A DNA stretch of 64,000 nucleotides from the NCBI RefSeq assembly GCF_002269125.1, contig NZ_NQKI01000007.1, positions 82,923 to 146,922 of the forward strand. Direction: 5' to 3'. Under the pieces are notes generated by a model. That model ran no database searches. It saw only the letters and a program-made list of their open reading frames with translations, and was not told the DNA's origin. The position numbers and the translations under genes were made by a program. The stretch comes from Pseudomonas lundensis (GTDB taxonomy: Bacteria > Pseudomonadota > Gammaproteobacteria > Pseudomonadales > Pseudomonadaceae). Positions 9,767 to 21,145 of the stretch are shown one piece after another; position 1 is the first letter of the stretch; the number at the start of each line of letters is the position of its first letter.

Positions 9767-10525
9767 CTAGATCGGGTTGGGGCAATCGATGAACAGGTGC
9801 TCCAGGGCAAAACGTCGGGCGAGGTAATCACCCAGCGCTTGCACGCCATAACGCTCGGTCGCGTGATGCCCGGCGGCAATGAAGCTGATGTCGTTTTCAC
9901 GGGCGCTGTGAAAGGTTTGCTCGGACGCTTCGCCGCTCAGGTACAGGTCAACGCCTGCCTGGACGGCTTGATCGATATAGCCCTGCCCGCCTCCAGTGCA
10001 CCAGCCGACACGCCGAATCATTTGGCTGCCTTCTATCACCAGTGGTTCACGCCCCAGTACGTCTTGCACCCGTCTGGCAAAGTCCCGCGCCGTCATGGGC
10101 TCTGTCAACGAGCCCACCAGCCCTACCACTTTGGCATTATCGGGATCCAGCGGCCCTTCAACGGTGATGTCCAGTTGCCGCGCCAGTTGAACGTTGTTGC
10201 CCACGTCCGGGTGCAGGTCGAGCGGCAAGTGGTAGGCCAGCAAGCTGATGTCGTGCTTGAGCAAGGTTTTCAGACGTCGCTGCTTCATGCCGGTGACGCA
10301 AGGGTCTTCACCTTTCCAGAAGTAACCGTGATGCACCAGTATCAGGTCGGCCCCGGCCTCCACGGCCGCCTCCAGCAAGGCTTGACTGGCCGTCACGCCA
10401 CTGACGATGCGCAGCACTTGCGGCCGCCCCTCAACCTGCAAGCCGTTGGGGCAGTAATCGCTGATTGCAGCGCAATTGAGGTATCGATTTGCTTCTTCGA
10501 CCAGCGTGCTCAAGGCGACTGCCAT
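9767..10525 (-). CDS. NIF3-like dinuclear metal-centre protein (YbgI family)
   Basis: A 252-residue protein of the NIF3/YbgI family, which form toroidal hexamers with two metal ions per subunit. The opening LNCAAISDYCPNGLQVEG, the metal-binding DLILVHHGYFW near residue 62 and the late FIAAGHHATERYG are family signatures. Biochemical function is unsettled; hydrolase and GTP cyclohydrolase-like roles have been proposed for relatives. It is divergent from algW, as in P. aeruginosa. Confidence 0.9.
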   Translation of the reverse strand: MAVALSTLVEEANRYLNCAAISDYCPNGLQVEGRPQVLRIVSGVTASQALLEAAVEAGADLILVHHGYFWKGEDPCVTGMKQRRLKTLLKHDISLLAYHLPLDLHPDVGNNVQLARQLDITVEGPLDPDNAKVVGLVGSLTEPMTARDFARRVQDVLGREPLVIEGSQMIRRVGWCTGGGQGYIDQAVQAGVDLYLSGEASEQTFHSARENDISFIAAGHHATERYGVQALGDYLARRFALEHLFIDCPNPI

Positions 10526-10567
10526 AAAAGACTCCTAAATATAGCGTTCAGAGGCGCGCAGCCCTCG

Positions 10568-10573
10568 TATAAT
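10568..10573 (+). promoter_or_regulatory. candidate -10 box upstream of algW
   Basis: TATAAT at 10568-10573 lies 54 bases before the algW start, with a weak TTCAGA 15 bases further up as a possible -35. The overlapping AATGGCCGCCATT at 10571-10583 is a perfect palindrome around its centre and could be an operator or chance. Confidence 0.4.
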
Positions 10574-10626
10574 GGCCGCCATTATGGGCCGTCATGGTGG
10601 CTCTGCAACCTTCAGGACTTAGTTCA

Positions 10627-11781
10627 ATGCTCAAGGCTTTGCGTTTCTTTGGCTGGCCACTGCTGGCCGGCGTTCTTATCGCTTTGCTGATTATTCAGCG
10701 CTACCCGCAATGGGTCGGGCTGCCGAGTCTGGACGTTAATCTGCAACAGGCGCCGCAAACCAATTATGCGCAGCAAGGACCGGTCACTTACGCCGATGCG
10801 GTGGTGCGCGCTGCGCCAGCCGTGGCCAACCTGTACACCACCAAGGTGGTGAACCGCAACGCCCGCCCCTTGTTTGAAGACCCGCAGTTCCGTCACTTTT
10901 TCGGCAACAACGCCCCCAAGCAAAAACGCATGGAATCGAGCCTCGGCTCGGCGGTATTGATGAGCCCCGAAGGGTATTTGCTCACCAATAACCACGTGGT
11001 GCTGAACGCCGACCAGATTGTTGTGGCCCTCAAGGATGGTCGCGAAACCTTGGCCCGGGTGATCGGTAGCGACCCGGAAACCGACCTGGCCGTGCTCAAG
11101 ATTGATCTGAAAAACCTGCCTGCCATTACCATTGGTCGCTCCGACAGCCTGCGCATCGGTGACATTGCACTGGCAATCGGCAACCCGTTCGGGGTCGGCC
11201 AGACCACGACCATGGGCATCATCAGTGCCACCGGCCGGAACCAGCTGGGCCTGAACAACTACGAAGACTTCATCCAGACCGATGCAGCGATCAATCCGGG
11301 TAACTCCGGCGGCGCACTGGTGGACGCCAATGGCAACCTGACCGGCATCAACACGGCTATTTTCACCAAATCCGGCGGTTCCCAAGGCATCGGCTTTGCC
11401 ATCCCGATCAATCTGGCGATGGAGGTCATGAAGTCGATCATCGAACACGGCCAAGTGATTCGTGGCTGGCTGGGGATTGAAGTGCAGCCGCTAACCCCGG
11501 ACCTGGCCGAATCGTTCGGCCTGAGCGGTCGTCCGGGGATTGTCGTGGCGGGGATTTTCCGTGATGGCCCGGCGCAAAAAGCCGGCCTGCAATTGGGCGA
11601 TGTGATCCTGAGCATCGATGGTGCACCCGCCAGCGATGGCCGTCGCTCAATGAACCAGGTGGCACGAATCAAGCCGTCGGAGAAAATCAGCATACAGGTG
11701 ATGCGTAATGGCAAAGAGCTGAAACTGACTGCCGAAGTGGGCTTGCGTCCACCACAGGAACAGCCGCCACAGCAGGAATAA
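10627..11781 (+). CDS. algW: periplasmic serine protease AlgW (DegS type)
   Basis: A 384-residue DegS-like protease anchored by one N-terminal membrane segment (about residues 7-24). The trypsin-like domain carries the triad His123 (TNNHVVL), Asp153 (ETDLAV) and Ser227 (NPGNSGGAL). One PDZ domain covers about 285-375. In Pseudomonas, AlgW senses misfolded outer-membrane proteins through the PDZ domain and cuts the anti-sigma factor MucA, releasing AlgU. The ATG at 10627 gives the membrane anchor directly; the extension to 10594 adds nothing. The tail is rich in Pro and Gln. Confidence 0.95.
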   Translation: MLKALRFFGWPLLAGVLIALLIIQRYPQWVGLPSLDVNLQQAPQTNYAQQGPVTYADAVVRAAPAVANLYTTKVVNRNARPLFEDPQFRHFFGNNAPKQKRMESSLGSAVLMSPEGYLLTNNHVVLNADQIVVALKDGRETLARVIGSDPETDLAVLKIDLKNLPAITIGRSDSLRIGDIALAIGNPFGVGQTTTMGIISATGRNQLGLNNYEDFIQTDAAINPGNSGGALVDANGNLTGINTAIFTKSGGSQGIGFAIPINLAMEVMKSIIEHGQVIRGWLGIEVQPLTPDLAESFGLSGRPGIVVAGIFRDGPAQKAGLQLGDVILSIDGAPASDGRRSMNQVARIKPSEKISIQVMRNGKELKLTAEVGLRPPQEQPPQQE

Positions 11782-11788
11782 ACACGCC

Positions 11789-11842
11789 CGCTGTTGCCGC
11801 TGCCCGGACGACTTCTGCGTCATGGGCAGCGGCAACACAGCG
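11789..11842. repeat. intergenic inverted repeat between convergent algW and hisC
   Basis: GTTGCCGCTGCCC near 11793-11805 pairs with GGGCAGCGGCAAC at 11824-11836, with partial CGCTGT and ACAGCG extensions, around an 18-base loop. It lacks a clear T tract. It resembles the REP-like palindrome at 48679-48745 (shared core CCGCTGCC), so it may be a REP element serving as a shared terminator. Confidence 0.55.
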
Positions 11843-11845
11843 TGA

Positions 11846-12898
11846 TTAAACGTCTGACAACCCTTCAATCAACGCCGCGTTCTGCTCCGGCGTGCCGATG
11901 GTGATGCGCAAGAACTGGTCGATCCGCAGTTGCTTGAAGTGACGCACGATCACACCTTGTAAACGCAACTTGGCGGCCAACGCCGCGGCATCGTGCTCCG
12001 GGTGGCGGGCGAAGATGAAGTTGGCCGCTGACGGCAGCACCTCAAAACCCAGCCCCTCAAGTTGCCCGACCAGTTGTTCACGGCTGTCAATGACGGCCTT
12101 GCAGGTCTGCTCGAAATACTCACGGTCCTCGAACGCTGCAGCCGCACCGACTATCGCCAGGCGGTCCAGCGGGTAGGAGTTGAAGCTGTTTTTGATGCGC
12201 TCCAGCGCCTCGATCAAGTCGGGATGCCCTACCGCGAGCCCTACCCGCAAACCTGCCAGCGAGCGGGATTTGGACAGGGTTTGGGTGACCAGCAGGTTCG
12301 GATAACGATCCACCAGGCTAATTGCTGTCTGCCCGCCAAAGTCGATGTAGGCTTCGTCGACCACCACCACCGAGTCAGGGTTGGCGTTGAGTATCTGCTC
12401 GATGGTTTCCAGCGCCAGCAGGCAACCCGTTGGCGCATTCGGGTTCGGGAAGATGATGCCGCCATTGGGTCTGGCGTAATCGGCTGGCTGGATCTGGAAC
12501 TGTGCATCCAGCGCTACGGGCTCGAACTCAATGCCGTACAGCCCGCAATACACCGGATAAAAGCTGTAGCTGATGTCCGGAAACAACAACGGCTGGTCGT
12601 GCTGGAACAAGCCATTGAACACATGCGCCAGCACTTCATCCGAACCGTTGCCCAAAAAAACCTGATTGGCTTTCACCCCGTAATAGTCAGCCACCGCCTG
12701 CTTGAGCAGGTCGCTGTTCGGGTCCGGGTATAAACGCAGGTTGTCATTGATCTCGGCCTGCATCGCCGCGAGTGCTTTAGGCGAAGGGCCGTAAGGGTTT
12801 TCGTTGGTGTTGAGCTTGACCAGTCGGGTCAGTTTCGGCTGCTCGCCCGGCACGTAAGGCACCAGGTCTTTAACGAAAGAACTCCAGAATTTGCTCAT
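11846..12898 (-). CDS. hisC: histidinol-phosphate aminotransferase
   Basis: A 350-residue PLP enzyme that converts imidazole acetol phosphate and glutamate to histidinol phosphate. Seen in it are the substrate loop [12 protein letters not shown] near residue 29, the PLP-contacting [16 protein letters not shown], and the PLP lysine in [14 protein letters not shown]. Its length is typical. It starts two bases after hisD ends and is the last gene of the murA-hisG-hisD-hisC run. Confidence 0.96.
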   Translation of the reverse strand: MSKFWSSFVKDLVPYVPGEQPKLTRLVKLNTNENPYGPSPKALAAMQAEINDNLRLYPDPNSDLLKQAVADYYGVKANQVFLGNGSDEVLAHVFNGLFQHDQPLLFPDISYSFYPVYCGLYGIEFEPVALDAQFQIQPADYARPNGGIIFPNPNAPTGCLLALETIEQILNANPDSVVVVDEAYIDFGGQTAISLVDRYPNLLVTQTLSKSRSLAGLRVGLAVGHPDLIEALERIKNSFNSYPLDRLAIVGAAAAFEDREYFEQTCKAVIDSREQLVGQLEGLGFEVLPSAANFIFARHPEHDAAALAAKLRLQGVIVRHFKQLRIDQFLRITIGTPEQNAALIEGLSDV

Positions 12899-12900
12899 GC

Positions 12901-14226
12901 TTATTGCCCCTTTTGATCGGCGATGATCCGGTACTCGGCACTGCGGGCGTGGCCGGTCAGCGACTCGCCACGGGCCAGTACCGAAGCCGTTTTGCCCAGC
13001 TCGGAGGCGCCTTGTTCAGAGCAGAAGATGATTGAGGAGCGCTTCTGGAAGTCATACACCCCCAACGGCGAAGAGAAGCGCGCCGTGCCCGAGGTGGGCA
13101 ACACGTGGTTAGGACCGGCGCAGTAATCGCCCAGCGCTTCTGAGGTGTGACGGCCCATGAAGATTGCTCCGGCATGACGAATCTGCGGCAACCATGCTTG
13201 CGGATCAGCGACAGACAACTCCAGGTGTTCCGGGGCGATGCGATTGGCCACGTCGATGGCCTGCTGCATGTCGTCCACCAGAATCAACGCACCACGACCG
13301 TTGATTGAGGTATTGATGATCTCGGCGCGCTCCATGGTCGGCAACAGTTTGGCAATGCTAGCCGCCACCTTATCGAGGAACACGGCATCCGGGCTGACCA
13401 GAATCGCTTGCGCGTCTTCATCGTGCTCGGCCTGGGAGAACAGGTCCATGGCGATCCAGTCCGGGTCGGTCTGGCCGTCGCATACCACAAGAATCTCCGA
13501 AGGCCCGGCGATCATGTCGATGCCGACCTGACCAAACACGTGGCGCTTGGCAGTGGCGACATAAATGTTGCCCGGCCCGACGACCTTATCGACTTTCGGC
13601 ACGCTTTCGGTGCCATAGGCCAGCGCTGCTACCGCCTGCGCCCCCCCGATGGTGAACACCCGGTCCACGCCGGCAATGCACGCGGCAGCCAGAACCAGTT
13701 CGTTGATCTCACCCCGCGGGGTCGGCACCACCATGACCACTTCGGTCACACCGGCCACCTTGGCCGGAATCGCATTCATCAACACCGACGACGGGTACGA
13801 CGCCTTGCCGCCGGGCACATACAGCCCTGCACGGTCCAGCGGCGTGACTTTTTGCCCCAGCACCGTGCCGTCGGCTTCGGTGTAAGTCCAGGAGTCCTGC
13901 TTTTGCTTTTCGTGGTAGCTGCGCACGCGTTGGGCGGCTTTCTCCAGCGCCTCGCGTTGCTCGGCCGTGATGCGGGTCAAGGCCAGTTCCAGGCGCTCAC
14001 GAGGCAAGATCAGGTCCGCCATCGAGGCCACTTCAAGGCCGTCGAAGCGTTGGGTGAACTCCACCAGCGCCGCGTCGCCACGCTCGCGCACAGCCTTGAT
14101 GATGTCGAGCACGCGCTGGTTAACCGAGTCGTCAGACACACTTTCCCAGCTCAGCAGGTGATCCAGATGCTGCGCGAAATCCGGATCAGCAGCGTTGAGA
14201 CGGCGAATTGCAGTGGGAGCGGTCAT
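12901..14226 (-). CDS. hisD: histidinol dehydrogenase
   Basis: A 441-residue zinc-dependent enzyme that oxidises histidinol to histidine in two NAD steps. Visible family segments are [28 protein letters not shown], the catalytic stretch IAPEHLEL, and the zinc-site region near [13 protein letters not shown]. The ATG at 14226 gives [17 protein letters not shown], the usual Pseudomonas beginning; the frame extension to 14286 is not conserved-looking. It lies between hisG and hisC in one direction. Confidence 0.95.
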   Translation of the reverse strand: MTAPTAIRRLNAADPDFAQHLDHLLSWESVSDDSVNQRVLDIIKAVRERGDAALVEFTQRFDGLEVASMADLILPRERLELALTRITAEQREALEKAAQRVRSYHEKQKQDSWTYTEADGTVLGQKVTPLDRAGLYVPGGKASYPSSVLMNAIPAKVAGVTEVVMVVPTPRGEINELVLAAACIAGVDRVFTIGGAQAVAALAYGTESVPKVDKVVGPGNIYVATAKRHVFGQVGIDMIAGPSEILVVCDGQTDPDWIAMDLFSQAEHDEDAQAILVSPDAVFLDKVAASIAKLLPTMERAEIINTSINGRGALILVDDMQQAIDVANRIAPEHLELSVADPQAWLPQIRHAGAIFMGRHTSEALGDYCAGPNHVLPTSGTARFSSPLGVYDFQKRSSIIFCSEQGASELGKTASVLARGESLTGHARSAEYRIIADQKGQ

Positions 14227-14374
14227 AGCGAGGGCCTCGGTAATTGGCGAATGCTTAGAAGTTAGGATGTTGCACAGCTCAGGCACCGCAAGACTACCAA
14301 GCCATCCGCGCGGGTACCTGAGATTTCTGGCTATTGCACGGATAGATGGGCGCGCCCGGGGACGCGCGGGTGAG

Positions 14375-15010
14375 TCAGCCGCGGTGTCGGGATTCCACTG
14401 CTTTGCGCAGGGTATCGATCAGGGCTTGAATGCGGGCGTGCTGCATTTTCATGGAAGCCTTGTTGACCACCAGACGGGAGCTGATGGCGGCAATGAAGTC
14501 CTGGGGTTCCAGGCCATTGGCGCGCAAGGTATTACCGGTATCGACCACGTCGATAATTTTGTCGGCGAGACCGATCAGCGGTGCCAGCTCCATGGAGCCG
14601 TACAGCTTGATGATGTCGACCTGACGGCCCTGTTCAGCGTAATAACGCTTGGCCACGTTGACGAACTTGGTCGCCACGCGCAGACGGCCTTTAGGCTCGA
14701 CAGCACCTACGGCACCGGCAGTCATAAGTTTGCACTGGGCAATGCGCAGGTCCAGCGGCTCATACAGGCCCTGACCGCCGTACTCCATCAATACATCTTT
14801 ACCGGCAACGCCAAGGTCAGCGGCACCGTGCTCAACGTAAGTCGGTACGTCAGTAGCACGAACGATCAGCAAACGTACGTCTGGCTGAGAGGTCGGGATG
14901 ATCAGCTTGCGGCTCTTGTCCGGATTCTCGGTCGGCACGATACCCGCTTCAGCCAGAAGCGGCAGGGTGTCGTCAAGGATACGGCCCTTGGACAATGCAA
15001 TGGTCAGCAT
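14375..15010 (-). CDS. hisG: ATP phosphoribosyltransferase, short form
   Basis: A 211-residue catalytic subunit for the first step of histidine synthesis. It starts [20 protein letters not shown] and carries [12 protein letters not shown] and the PRPP loop region [12 protein letters not shown]. It lacks the C-terminal regulatory domain of the long form. Short HisG needs HisZ for activity and feedback control, and hisZ is not in this window. It sits between murA and hisD; the 182-base gap to murA holds a perfect palindrome at 15071-15093. Confidence 0.95.
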   Translation of the reverse strand: MLTIALSKGRILDDTLPLLAEAGIVPTENPDKSRKLIIPTSQPDVRLLIVRATDVPTYVEHGAADLGVAGKDVLMEYGGQGLYEPLDLRIAQCKLMTAGAVGAVEPKGRLRVATKFVNVAKRYYAEQGRQVDIIKLYGSMELAPLIGLADKIIDVVDTGNTLRANGLEPQDFIAAISSRLVVNKASMKMQHARIQALIDTLRKAVESRHRG

Positions 15011-15070
15011 GGGAAACGTAAGTCCTTATCAGGGTACTTATGCCCGGACGCAATCGGCGCCGGACAAACA

Positions 15071-15093
15071 TCGAGCCTGATAATCAGGCTCGA
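15071..15093. repeat. perfect 11-bp inverted repeat upstream of hisG
   Basis: TCGAGCCTGAT at 15071-15081 is repeated inverted at 15083-15093 with a single central base. It lies about 60 bases upstream of the hisG start on minus. It may be an operator for a dimeric regulator or an RNA hairpin. No T tract follows. Confidence 0.6.
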
Positions 15094-15192
15094 CTTGAAC
15101 GATTCGAGGCCAGGTAAGGTAACGCGTCAAAACCGTTACGTCACCTGGCGGCTGGACACAGTCCGTGTGCCCCTGATGCCTGTTGCCAAAAA

Positions 15193-16729
<1,537 letters not shown>

Positions 16730-16779
16730 GCTCAACCTCAATCGGCGCCCAACGCGCGCGGGTCGGCCATCATACAAAA

Positions 16780-16828
16780 AAGCCCCGCGCCTGCGAACCC
16801 CGCTGAACAGGACTCTGACGGGGGGCTT
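16780..16828 (-). terminator. possible terminator after mlaB
   Basis: On minus, AAGCCCC (16822-16828) and GGGGCTT (16780-16786) can pair and are followed by a T run. The loop is long (35 bases), so this is a weak candidate or an attenuator before ibaG. Confidence 0.4.
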
Positions 16829-16843
16829 CTCAATAAATGGCGA

Positions 16844-17149
16844 TTAATGATGTGCCAACAGCTCGGTCAGGCCCGAAACCTGAGCGATTTCGCGCATGTC
16901 TTCGGGCATGGCACGAATGCTCAGTGGCTTGTTCAAGGCTTGTGCGTCTCGGATAAAGCATAGGAGTAACGACAAACCGACACTGCTGGATTTGGTGACT
17001 GCCGAGCAATCAACCACAAGGGATTTGGCCAGTGCTTTTTTGATCAGCGCCTGACCTTCCTTACGCAAGCGGGGGCCGGTCTGGTAGTCGAGCACGCCAC
17101 TGAGGCGCAGTTCGCTTTCACCGGCCAGGGTCACGGCACCCTCACTCAT
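16844..17149 (-). CDS. mlaB: STAS-domain lipid-asymmetry protein MlaB
   Basis: A 101-residue cytoplasmic STAS-domain protein that binds and stabilises the MlaF ATPase. VDCSAVTKSSSVGLSLLLCF carries the central STAS loop with the small Ser residues, and the N-terminal LSGVLDYQTGPRL is the first strand-helix. It overlaps the end of mlaC by four bases, so the two are translationally coupled in the mlaFEDCB operon, which keeps phospholipid out of the outer leaflet of the outer membrane. Confidence 0.9.
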   Translation of the reverse strand: MSEGAVTLAGESELRLSGVLDYQTGPRLRKEGQALIKKALAKSLVVDCSAVTKSSSVGLSLLLCFIRDAQALNKPLSIRAMPEDMREIAQVSGLTELLAHH

Positions 17150-17793
17150 TGGTCGATGGCCTTGTCAGTCTCTTTCTTGACCTTGGCCACTTCACCAGCC
17201 CAGTTATTAATGGTTTTATCCAGATCGTTGCCGTTTTTCTGCATGGCATCGGCAAACTGGTCACGGAACAGCTTGCCGATATTGATGCCATTGACGACCA
17301 CGTTACGCACTTTCCACTCGCCGCCGACATTATGCAAGGTGTACGACAGCGGGTAAGTGGCGCCGTTATCGCCTTTAACAATCATGTCAACGCTGGTGCG
17401 ATCGCCACTTTCATCCTTGGCAGGGCCAACGGTGATGCCCTGGTTTTTGAATTCCAGCAAGGCATTGCCGTAGAACTGCATCAGGCTGCGCTTGAAGTTC
17501 TCCTCGAAACGCTCCTTTTGTTCTGGCGTTGCCTTTCGCGAGTACTTCACGGTCATGATGCTATTGGCAATGCTCTTAACATCCACCGCAGGCCCGACAA
17601 TAGTGTTCAGGGCATCGTAAAACTTGCTCGGGTCTTGCTTGTACTGCTCTTTATTGGCAGACAGGTCAGCCAGCAAACGCGTGGTGGTGTCTTGAACGAT
17701 GTCGTGGGCCGATTGCCCCGGTGCTGCATTCGCCATCAGAGGAAGTGCGGCCGCCAAAACAACCAGCAGGCCACGGCGCAAGAGAGAAATCAT
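17146..17793 (-). CDS. mlaC: periplasmic phospholipid carrier MlaC
   Basis: A 215-residue secreted protein with a signal peptide (charged RRG, then LLVVLAAALPLMANA, cleavage near residue 23). The mature part is the MlaC/Ttg2D fold: a helical region with VKYSRKATPEQKERFEENF, then strands with YTLHNVGGEWKVRNVVVNG. It shuttles phospholipid between MlaA-porin in the outer membrane and the MlaFEDB complex. It lies between mlaD and mlaB in the operon. Confidence 0.94.
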   Translation of the reverse strand: MISLLRRGLLVVLAAALPLMANAAPGQSAHDIVQDTTTRLLADLSANKEQYKQDPSKFYDALNTIVGPAVDVKSIANSIMTVKYSRKATPEQKERFEENFKRSLMQFYGNALLEFKNQGITVGPAKDESGDRTSVDMIVKGDNGATYPLSYTLHNVGGEWKVRNVVVNGINIGKLFRDQFADAMQKNGNDLDKTINNWAGEVAKVKKETDKAIDQ

Positions 17794-17804
17794 CGAAACA
17801 CTCC

Positions 17805-18272
17805 TTATTTGGCGTCTTTGCTAACGGTATTGAGCAGGAACTTGCCGATCAGGTCTTCCAGAACCAGAGACGACTGGGTGTCGTGAATAGTTCCACCGTC
17901 CTTGAGCAGTTCATCCTCCCCGCCCACGCTGATACCGATGTACTTCTCACCGAGCAGACCTGCCGTGAGGATAGACGCTGTCGAATCCACCGGAAGGTTA
18001 TCCACCTTTTTTTCAATCTGCAGCGTGACGCGGGCCGTAAAGTTGTCGCGGTCCAGGTCGATCGCTGTGACCTTGCCGATAGTCACGCCCGCCATCGAGA
18101 CCTTGGCGCGCACGGTCAGGCCGGCAATATTATCGAAGTAGGCATACAGCTTGTAGGTGTCACTGCTGGCGGTCGGGGACAGTCCACTGACCCGTAGGGC
18201 GAGCAACAGCAAAGCCAGGATGCCAGCCAGCAGGAACAGGCCGACACCGATTTCCATGGTGCGGTTTTGCAT
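17805..18272 (-). CDS. mlaD: MCE-domain protein MlaD
   Basis: A 155-residue inner-membrane-anchored protein with one N-terminal membrane segment (GVGLFLLAGILALLLLALRV) and one MCE domain (about residues 38-118, with YFDNIAGLTVRAKVSMAGVT). MlaD hexamers form the periplasmic lipid channel on the MlaFEB transporter. The length fits the single-MCE class. Its start overlaps the mlaE stop by one base. Confidence 0.95.
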   Translation of the reverse strand: MQNRTMEIGVGLFLLAGILALLLLALRVSGLSPTASSDTYKLYAYFDNIAGLTVRAKVSMAGVTIGKVTAIDLDRDNFTARVTLQIEKKVDNLPVDSTASILTAGLLGEKYIGISVGGEDELLKDGGTIHDTQSSLVLEDLIGKFLLNTVSKDAK

Positions 18273-19069
18273 CAGAAATCTCCAAACATCAAGGCGGTCA
18301 AAATAAAGTCCAGCCCGAGTACAGCCAATGAGGCATACACCACGGTCTTGGTAGTGGCACGGCTGATCCCCTCTGAAGTGGGCTCGCAGTCATAACCTTG
18401 AAACACGGCAATCCAGGTCACTACAAAAGCAAACACGATGCTTTTGATGATCCCGTTAAGCACGTCACCGGTGAAGGTCACGCTGTTCTGCATGTTGGCC
18501 CAGTAGGAACCGTCGTAGACGCCCAACCAGTCCACCGCCACCCACGAACCACCCCAGATCCCGACCACGCTGAAAATCATTGCCAGCACCGGCAGGGAAA
18601 TAAACCCGGCCCACAAACGTGGCGCAATGATGTATTTCAACGGGTCGACCCCAATCATTTCAAGGCTGGAGAGTTGTTCGGTCGATTTCATGTTGCCGAT
18701 TTCGGCGGTCAGGGCAGACCCGGCGCGCCCGGCGAACAGCAATGCGGTCACGACCGGTCCCAACTCACGTAACAGGGTCAGGGCCACCATCTGCCCGACC
18801 GCCTGCTCTGAGCCGTAGCTGGACAGAATGCTGAAGCCTTGCAGCGCCAGCACCATGCCGATGAACACCCCGGACACCACGATGATCACCAGCGACATGA
18901 CACCCACGGAATGCAGCTGTTTGAGCAACAGCCCGAAACCGCCGCCGATGCCGCCACGCCCCAGCAATGCGTGAAACAGGAAAATGGTCGAACGCCCCAG
19001 TACCGAGACAATGTCGATCCCGGCCCGGCCGAACAATCCGACGCGGTCGATAATTGATTGTTTGCGCAT
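18272..19069 (-). CDS. mlaE: ABC transporter permease MlaE
   Basis: A 265-residue permease of the MlaE family, with about five hydrophobic segments and the conserved EIGNMKSTEQLSSLEMIGVDP loop near residue 130 that meets the ATPase. LGPVVTALLFAGRAGSA lies just before it. It is the membrane subunit of the phospholipid transporter and starts on the last base of mlaF. Confidence 0.95.
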   Translation of the reverse strand: MRKQSIIDRVGLFGRAGIDIVSVLGRSTIFLFHALLGRGGIGGGFGLLLKQLHSVGVMSLVIIVVSGVFIGMVLALQGFSILSSYGSEQAVGQMVALTLLRELGPVVTALLFAGRAGSALTAEIGNMKSTEQLSSLEMIGVDPLKYIIAPRLWAGFISLPVLAMIFSVVGIWGGSWVAVDWLGVYDGSYWANMQNSVTFTGDVLNGIIKSIVFAFVVTWIAVFQGYDCEPTSEGISRATTKTVVYASLAVLGLDFILTALMFGDF

Positions 19070-19878
19070 CAGCGCTTCCCCAGAAGATCGGTTCGGTAGT
19101 CCGACGCCGGAAAGTGAAACGGAACCGGACCGTCGGGATCGCCGTTCATGAACTGACGGATGCGCGGGTTATCGGCATTCATCAACTCGTCTGGCGTCCC
19201 CTGCCCCAGCACCTGACCATCGCCCACTACGTATAAATAGTCAGCAATGCTCGCTGTTTCGGCCAAATCGTGAGAAACCACAATGCTGGTGATGCCCAAT
19301 GCGTCATTAAGCAGACGGATCAGACGCACCAAAACCCCCATGGCAATGGGATCCTGGCCGACAAACGGTTCGTCGTACATCAAGATTTGCGGGTCAAGCG
19401 CGATGGCCCGAGCCAGCGCTACACGACGTTTCATACCGCCGGACAGCTCATCCGGCATCAGGTCAATGGCGCCGCGCAACCCCACCGCCTGCAACTTGAG
19501 CAGCACGATGTCGCGGATCATTTCTTCCGGCAGCTCGGTATGCACGCGCAGCGGAAAGGCAACGTTTTCGAATACATCCAGATCGGTAAACAGTGCGCCG
19601 CTCTGAAACAGCACGCCCATATGCTTGCGGGCGTCGAACAGATCGCTGCGCGACAGTGTCGGCAGGTTTTGCCCATTGACCCACACTTCGCCGTTGCTGG
19701 GACGCAGTTGCATGCCCATCAAACGCAGAAGGGTGGTCTTGCCGCAGCCGGACGGCCCCATGATCCCCGTGACTTTGCCACGCGGGATACGAATATCGAC
19801 GTTATTGAAAATGCTGCGCGAACCGCGCTTGAAGGAAACTCCCTTCAGCTCGACCGCGTAGGCGTTATCGGCACTCAT
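19069..19878 (-). CDS. mlaF: ABC transporter ATP-binding protein MlaF
   Basis: A 269-residue ATPase with Walker A GPSGCGKTT, signature LSGGMKRR, Walker B ILMYDEP and the switch His in VVSHDL. It powers lipid transport with MlaE, MlaD and MlaB. It is the first gene of mlaFEDCB and is divergent from kdsD. The C-terminal end HFPASDYRTDLLGKR is the sort of extension known to clasp a second subunit in E. coli MlaF; that role here is inference. Confidence 0.95.
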   Translation of the reverse strand: MSADNAYAVELKGVSFKRGSRSIFNNVDIRIPRGKVTGIMGPSGCGKTTLLRLMGMQLRPSNGEVWVNGQNLPTLSRSDLFDARKHMGVLFQSGALFTDLDVFENVAFPLRVHTELPEEMIRDIVLLKLQAVGLRGAIDLMPDELSGGMKRRVALARAIALDPQILMYDEPFVGQDPIAMGVLVRLIRLLNDALGITSIVVSHDLAETASIADYLYVVGDGQVLGQGTPDELMNADNPRIRQFMNGDPDGPVPFHFPASDYRTDLLGKR

Positions 19879-20170
19879 CTAAACTCCTTGCGATGCAGCC
19901 TCTGCCTCTAACCGGACATCAAGCTTCTTTTCAAGAAGCGCGCGTTCCTTGAGCGGGCCGAACTGGCGGCGAACTATATCACTGCTGTTACTGACCGCCA
20001 AAGGCTGTAGGAGTGCCCATTCAGGTTCAGGACAGTGAAAAATGGGTAAATCATCCTAAAGTCCAGTAGTGCTTTGTTGCATGAGACAACAAAGCATGAC
20101 GAACACACGTGAGGGAATTGCTCAGAACCGCTATAATCGCCGCCTTTTCTCAGGCTACCCGACTTCAAAC
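19879..20170. other. divergent promoter region mlaF / kdsD
   Basis: This 292-base gap feeds two essential envelope operons in opposite directions. On plus, TATAAT at 20132-20137 is a good -10, placed 34 bases before the kdsD start; no good -35 is visible. GCTTCTT-TTC-AAGAAGC at 19923-19939 forms a small hairpin in the leader of mlaF. Confidence 0.5.
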
Positions 20171-21145
20171 ATGAGCCAATCCAGCGACCTGATTCAATCT
20201 GCACAACGCACCATCCGCCTCGAACTGGAAGCTGTAGAAGATTTACTGCCCCGGATCGACGCTGATTTCGTACGCGCTTGCGAGATGATTCTAGCGAGCA
20301 AGGGTCGAGTCGTCGTGGTCGGCATGGGCAAGTCCGGGCATATCGGCAACAAAATTGCCGCGACCCTGGCCAGCACCGGCACCACGGCTTTCTTTGTTCA
20401 CCCGGCCGAAGCCAGCCACGGCGACATGGGCATGATTACCCGCGACGACATCATTCTCGCGCTGTCGAATTCGGGCTCTACCGCCGAGATCGTCACTCTG
20501 CTCCCTCTTATTAAACGCCTCGGCATCCAGCTCATCAGCATGACCGGCAACCCCGAGTCACCGCTGGCCAAGGCTGCCGACGTCAGTCTGGATGCCCGCG
20601 TGGCCCAAGAAGCCTGCCCACTGAACCTGGCGCCTACTTCGTCGACCACCGCAACGCTGGTCCTTGGCGATGCACTGGCCATTGCCTTGCTCGAAGCCCG
20701 CGGGTTCACGGCTGAAGACTTCGCCTTCTCGCACCCCGGTGGAGCACTTGGCCGCCGTTTGCTGCTCAAAGTTGAAAACGTCATGCACTCGGGCGATGAG
20801 CTGCCGCAAGTGGTTCGCGGCACGTTGCTCAGAGATGCCCTGATGGAAATGACCCACAAGGGTCTGGGCATGACCGTTGTCACTGAACCAGATGGCAAAC
20901 TGGCCGGCATCTTCACGGACGGCGACTTGCGCCGCACGCTGGATCGCGAAATCGACATCCGCAACGCGACCATCGACACGGTGATGACACCTCACGGCAA
21001 AACAGCCCGCGCCGACATGCTGGCCGCCGAAGCCCTTAAAATCATGGAAGACCATAAAATCAGCGCGCTGGTTGTCGTCGACAAGGACGACCGCCCTGTC
21101 GGCGCCTTGAACATGCACGATTTGTTGCGCGCAGGAGTGATGTAA
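20171..21145 (+). CDS. kdsD: D-arabinose 5-phosphate isomerase
   Basis: A 324-residue enzyme that converts ribulose 5-phosphate to arabinose 5-phosphate for Kdo synthesis. The N-terminal SIS domain holds VVVGMGKSGHIGNKIAATLA, HPAEASHGDMGMI and ALSNSGSTAEIV. Two CBS repeats follow (about residues 205-324). The start at 20171 removes a 34-codon extension that crosses the likely promoter. It is the first gene of kdsD-kdsC-lptC-lptA-lptB. Confidence 0.96.
   Translation: MSQSSDLIQSAQRTIRLELEAVEDLLPRIDADFVRACEMILASKGRVVVVGMGKSGHIGNKIAATLASTGTTAFFVHPAEASHGDMGMITRDDIILALSNSGSTAEIVTLLPLIKRLGIQLISMTGNPESPLAKAADVSLDARVAQEACPLNLAPTSSTTATLVLGDALAIALLEARGFTAEDFAFSHPGGALGRRLLLKVENVMHSGDELPQVVRGTLLRDALMEMTHKGLGMTVVTEPDGKLAGIFTDGDLRRTLDREIDIRNATIDTVMTPHGKTARADMLAAEALKIMEDHKISALVVVDKDDRPVGALNMHDLLRAGVM

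Noticed and set aside
10571..10583. Palindrome AATGGCCGCCATT near the algW promoter as a defined operator
   Set aside because: It is short and I know of no regulator for it; recorded only as a note on the -10 box.
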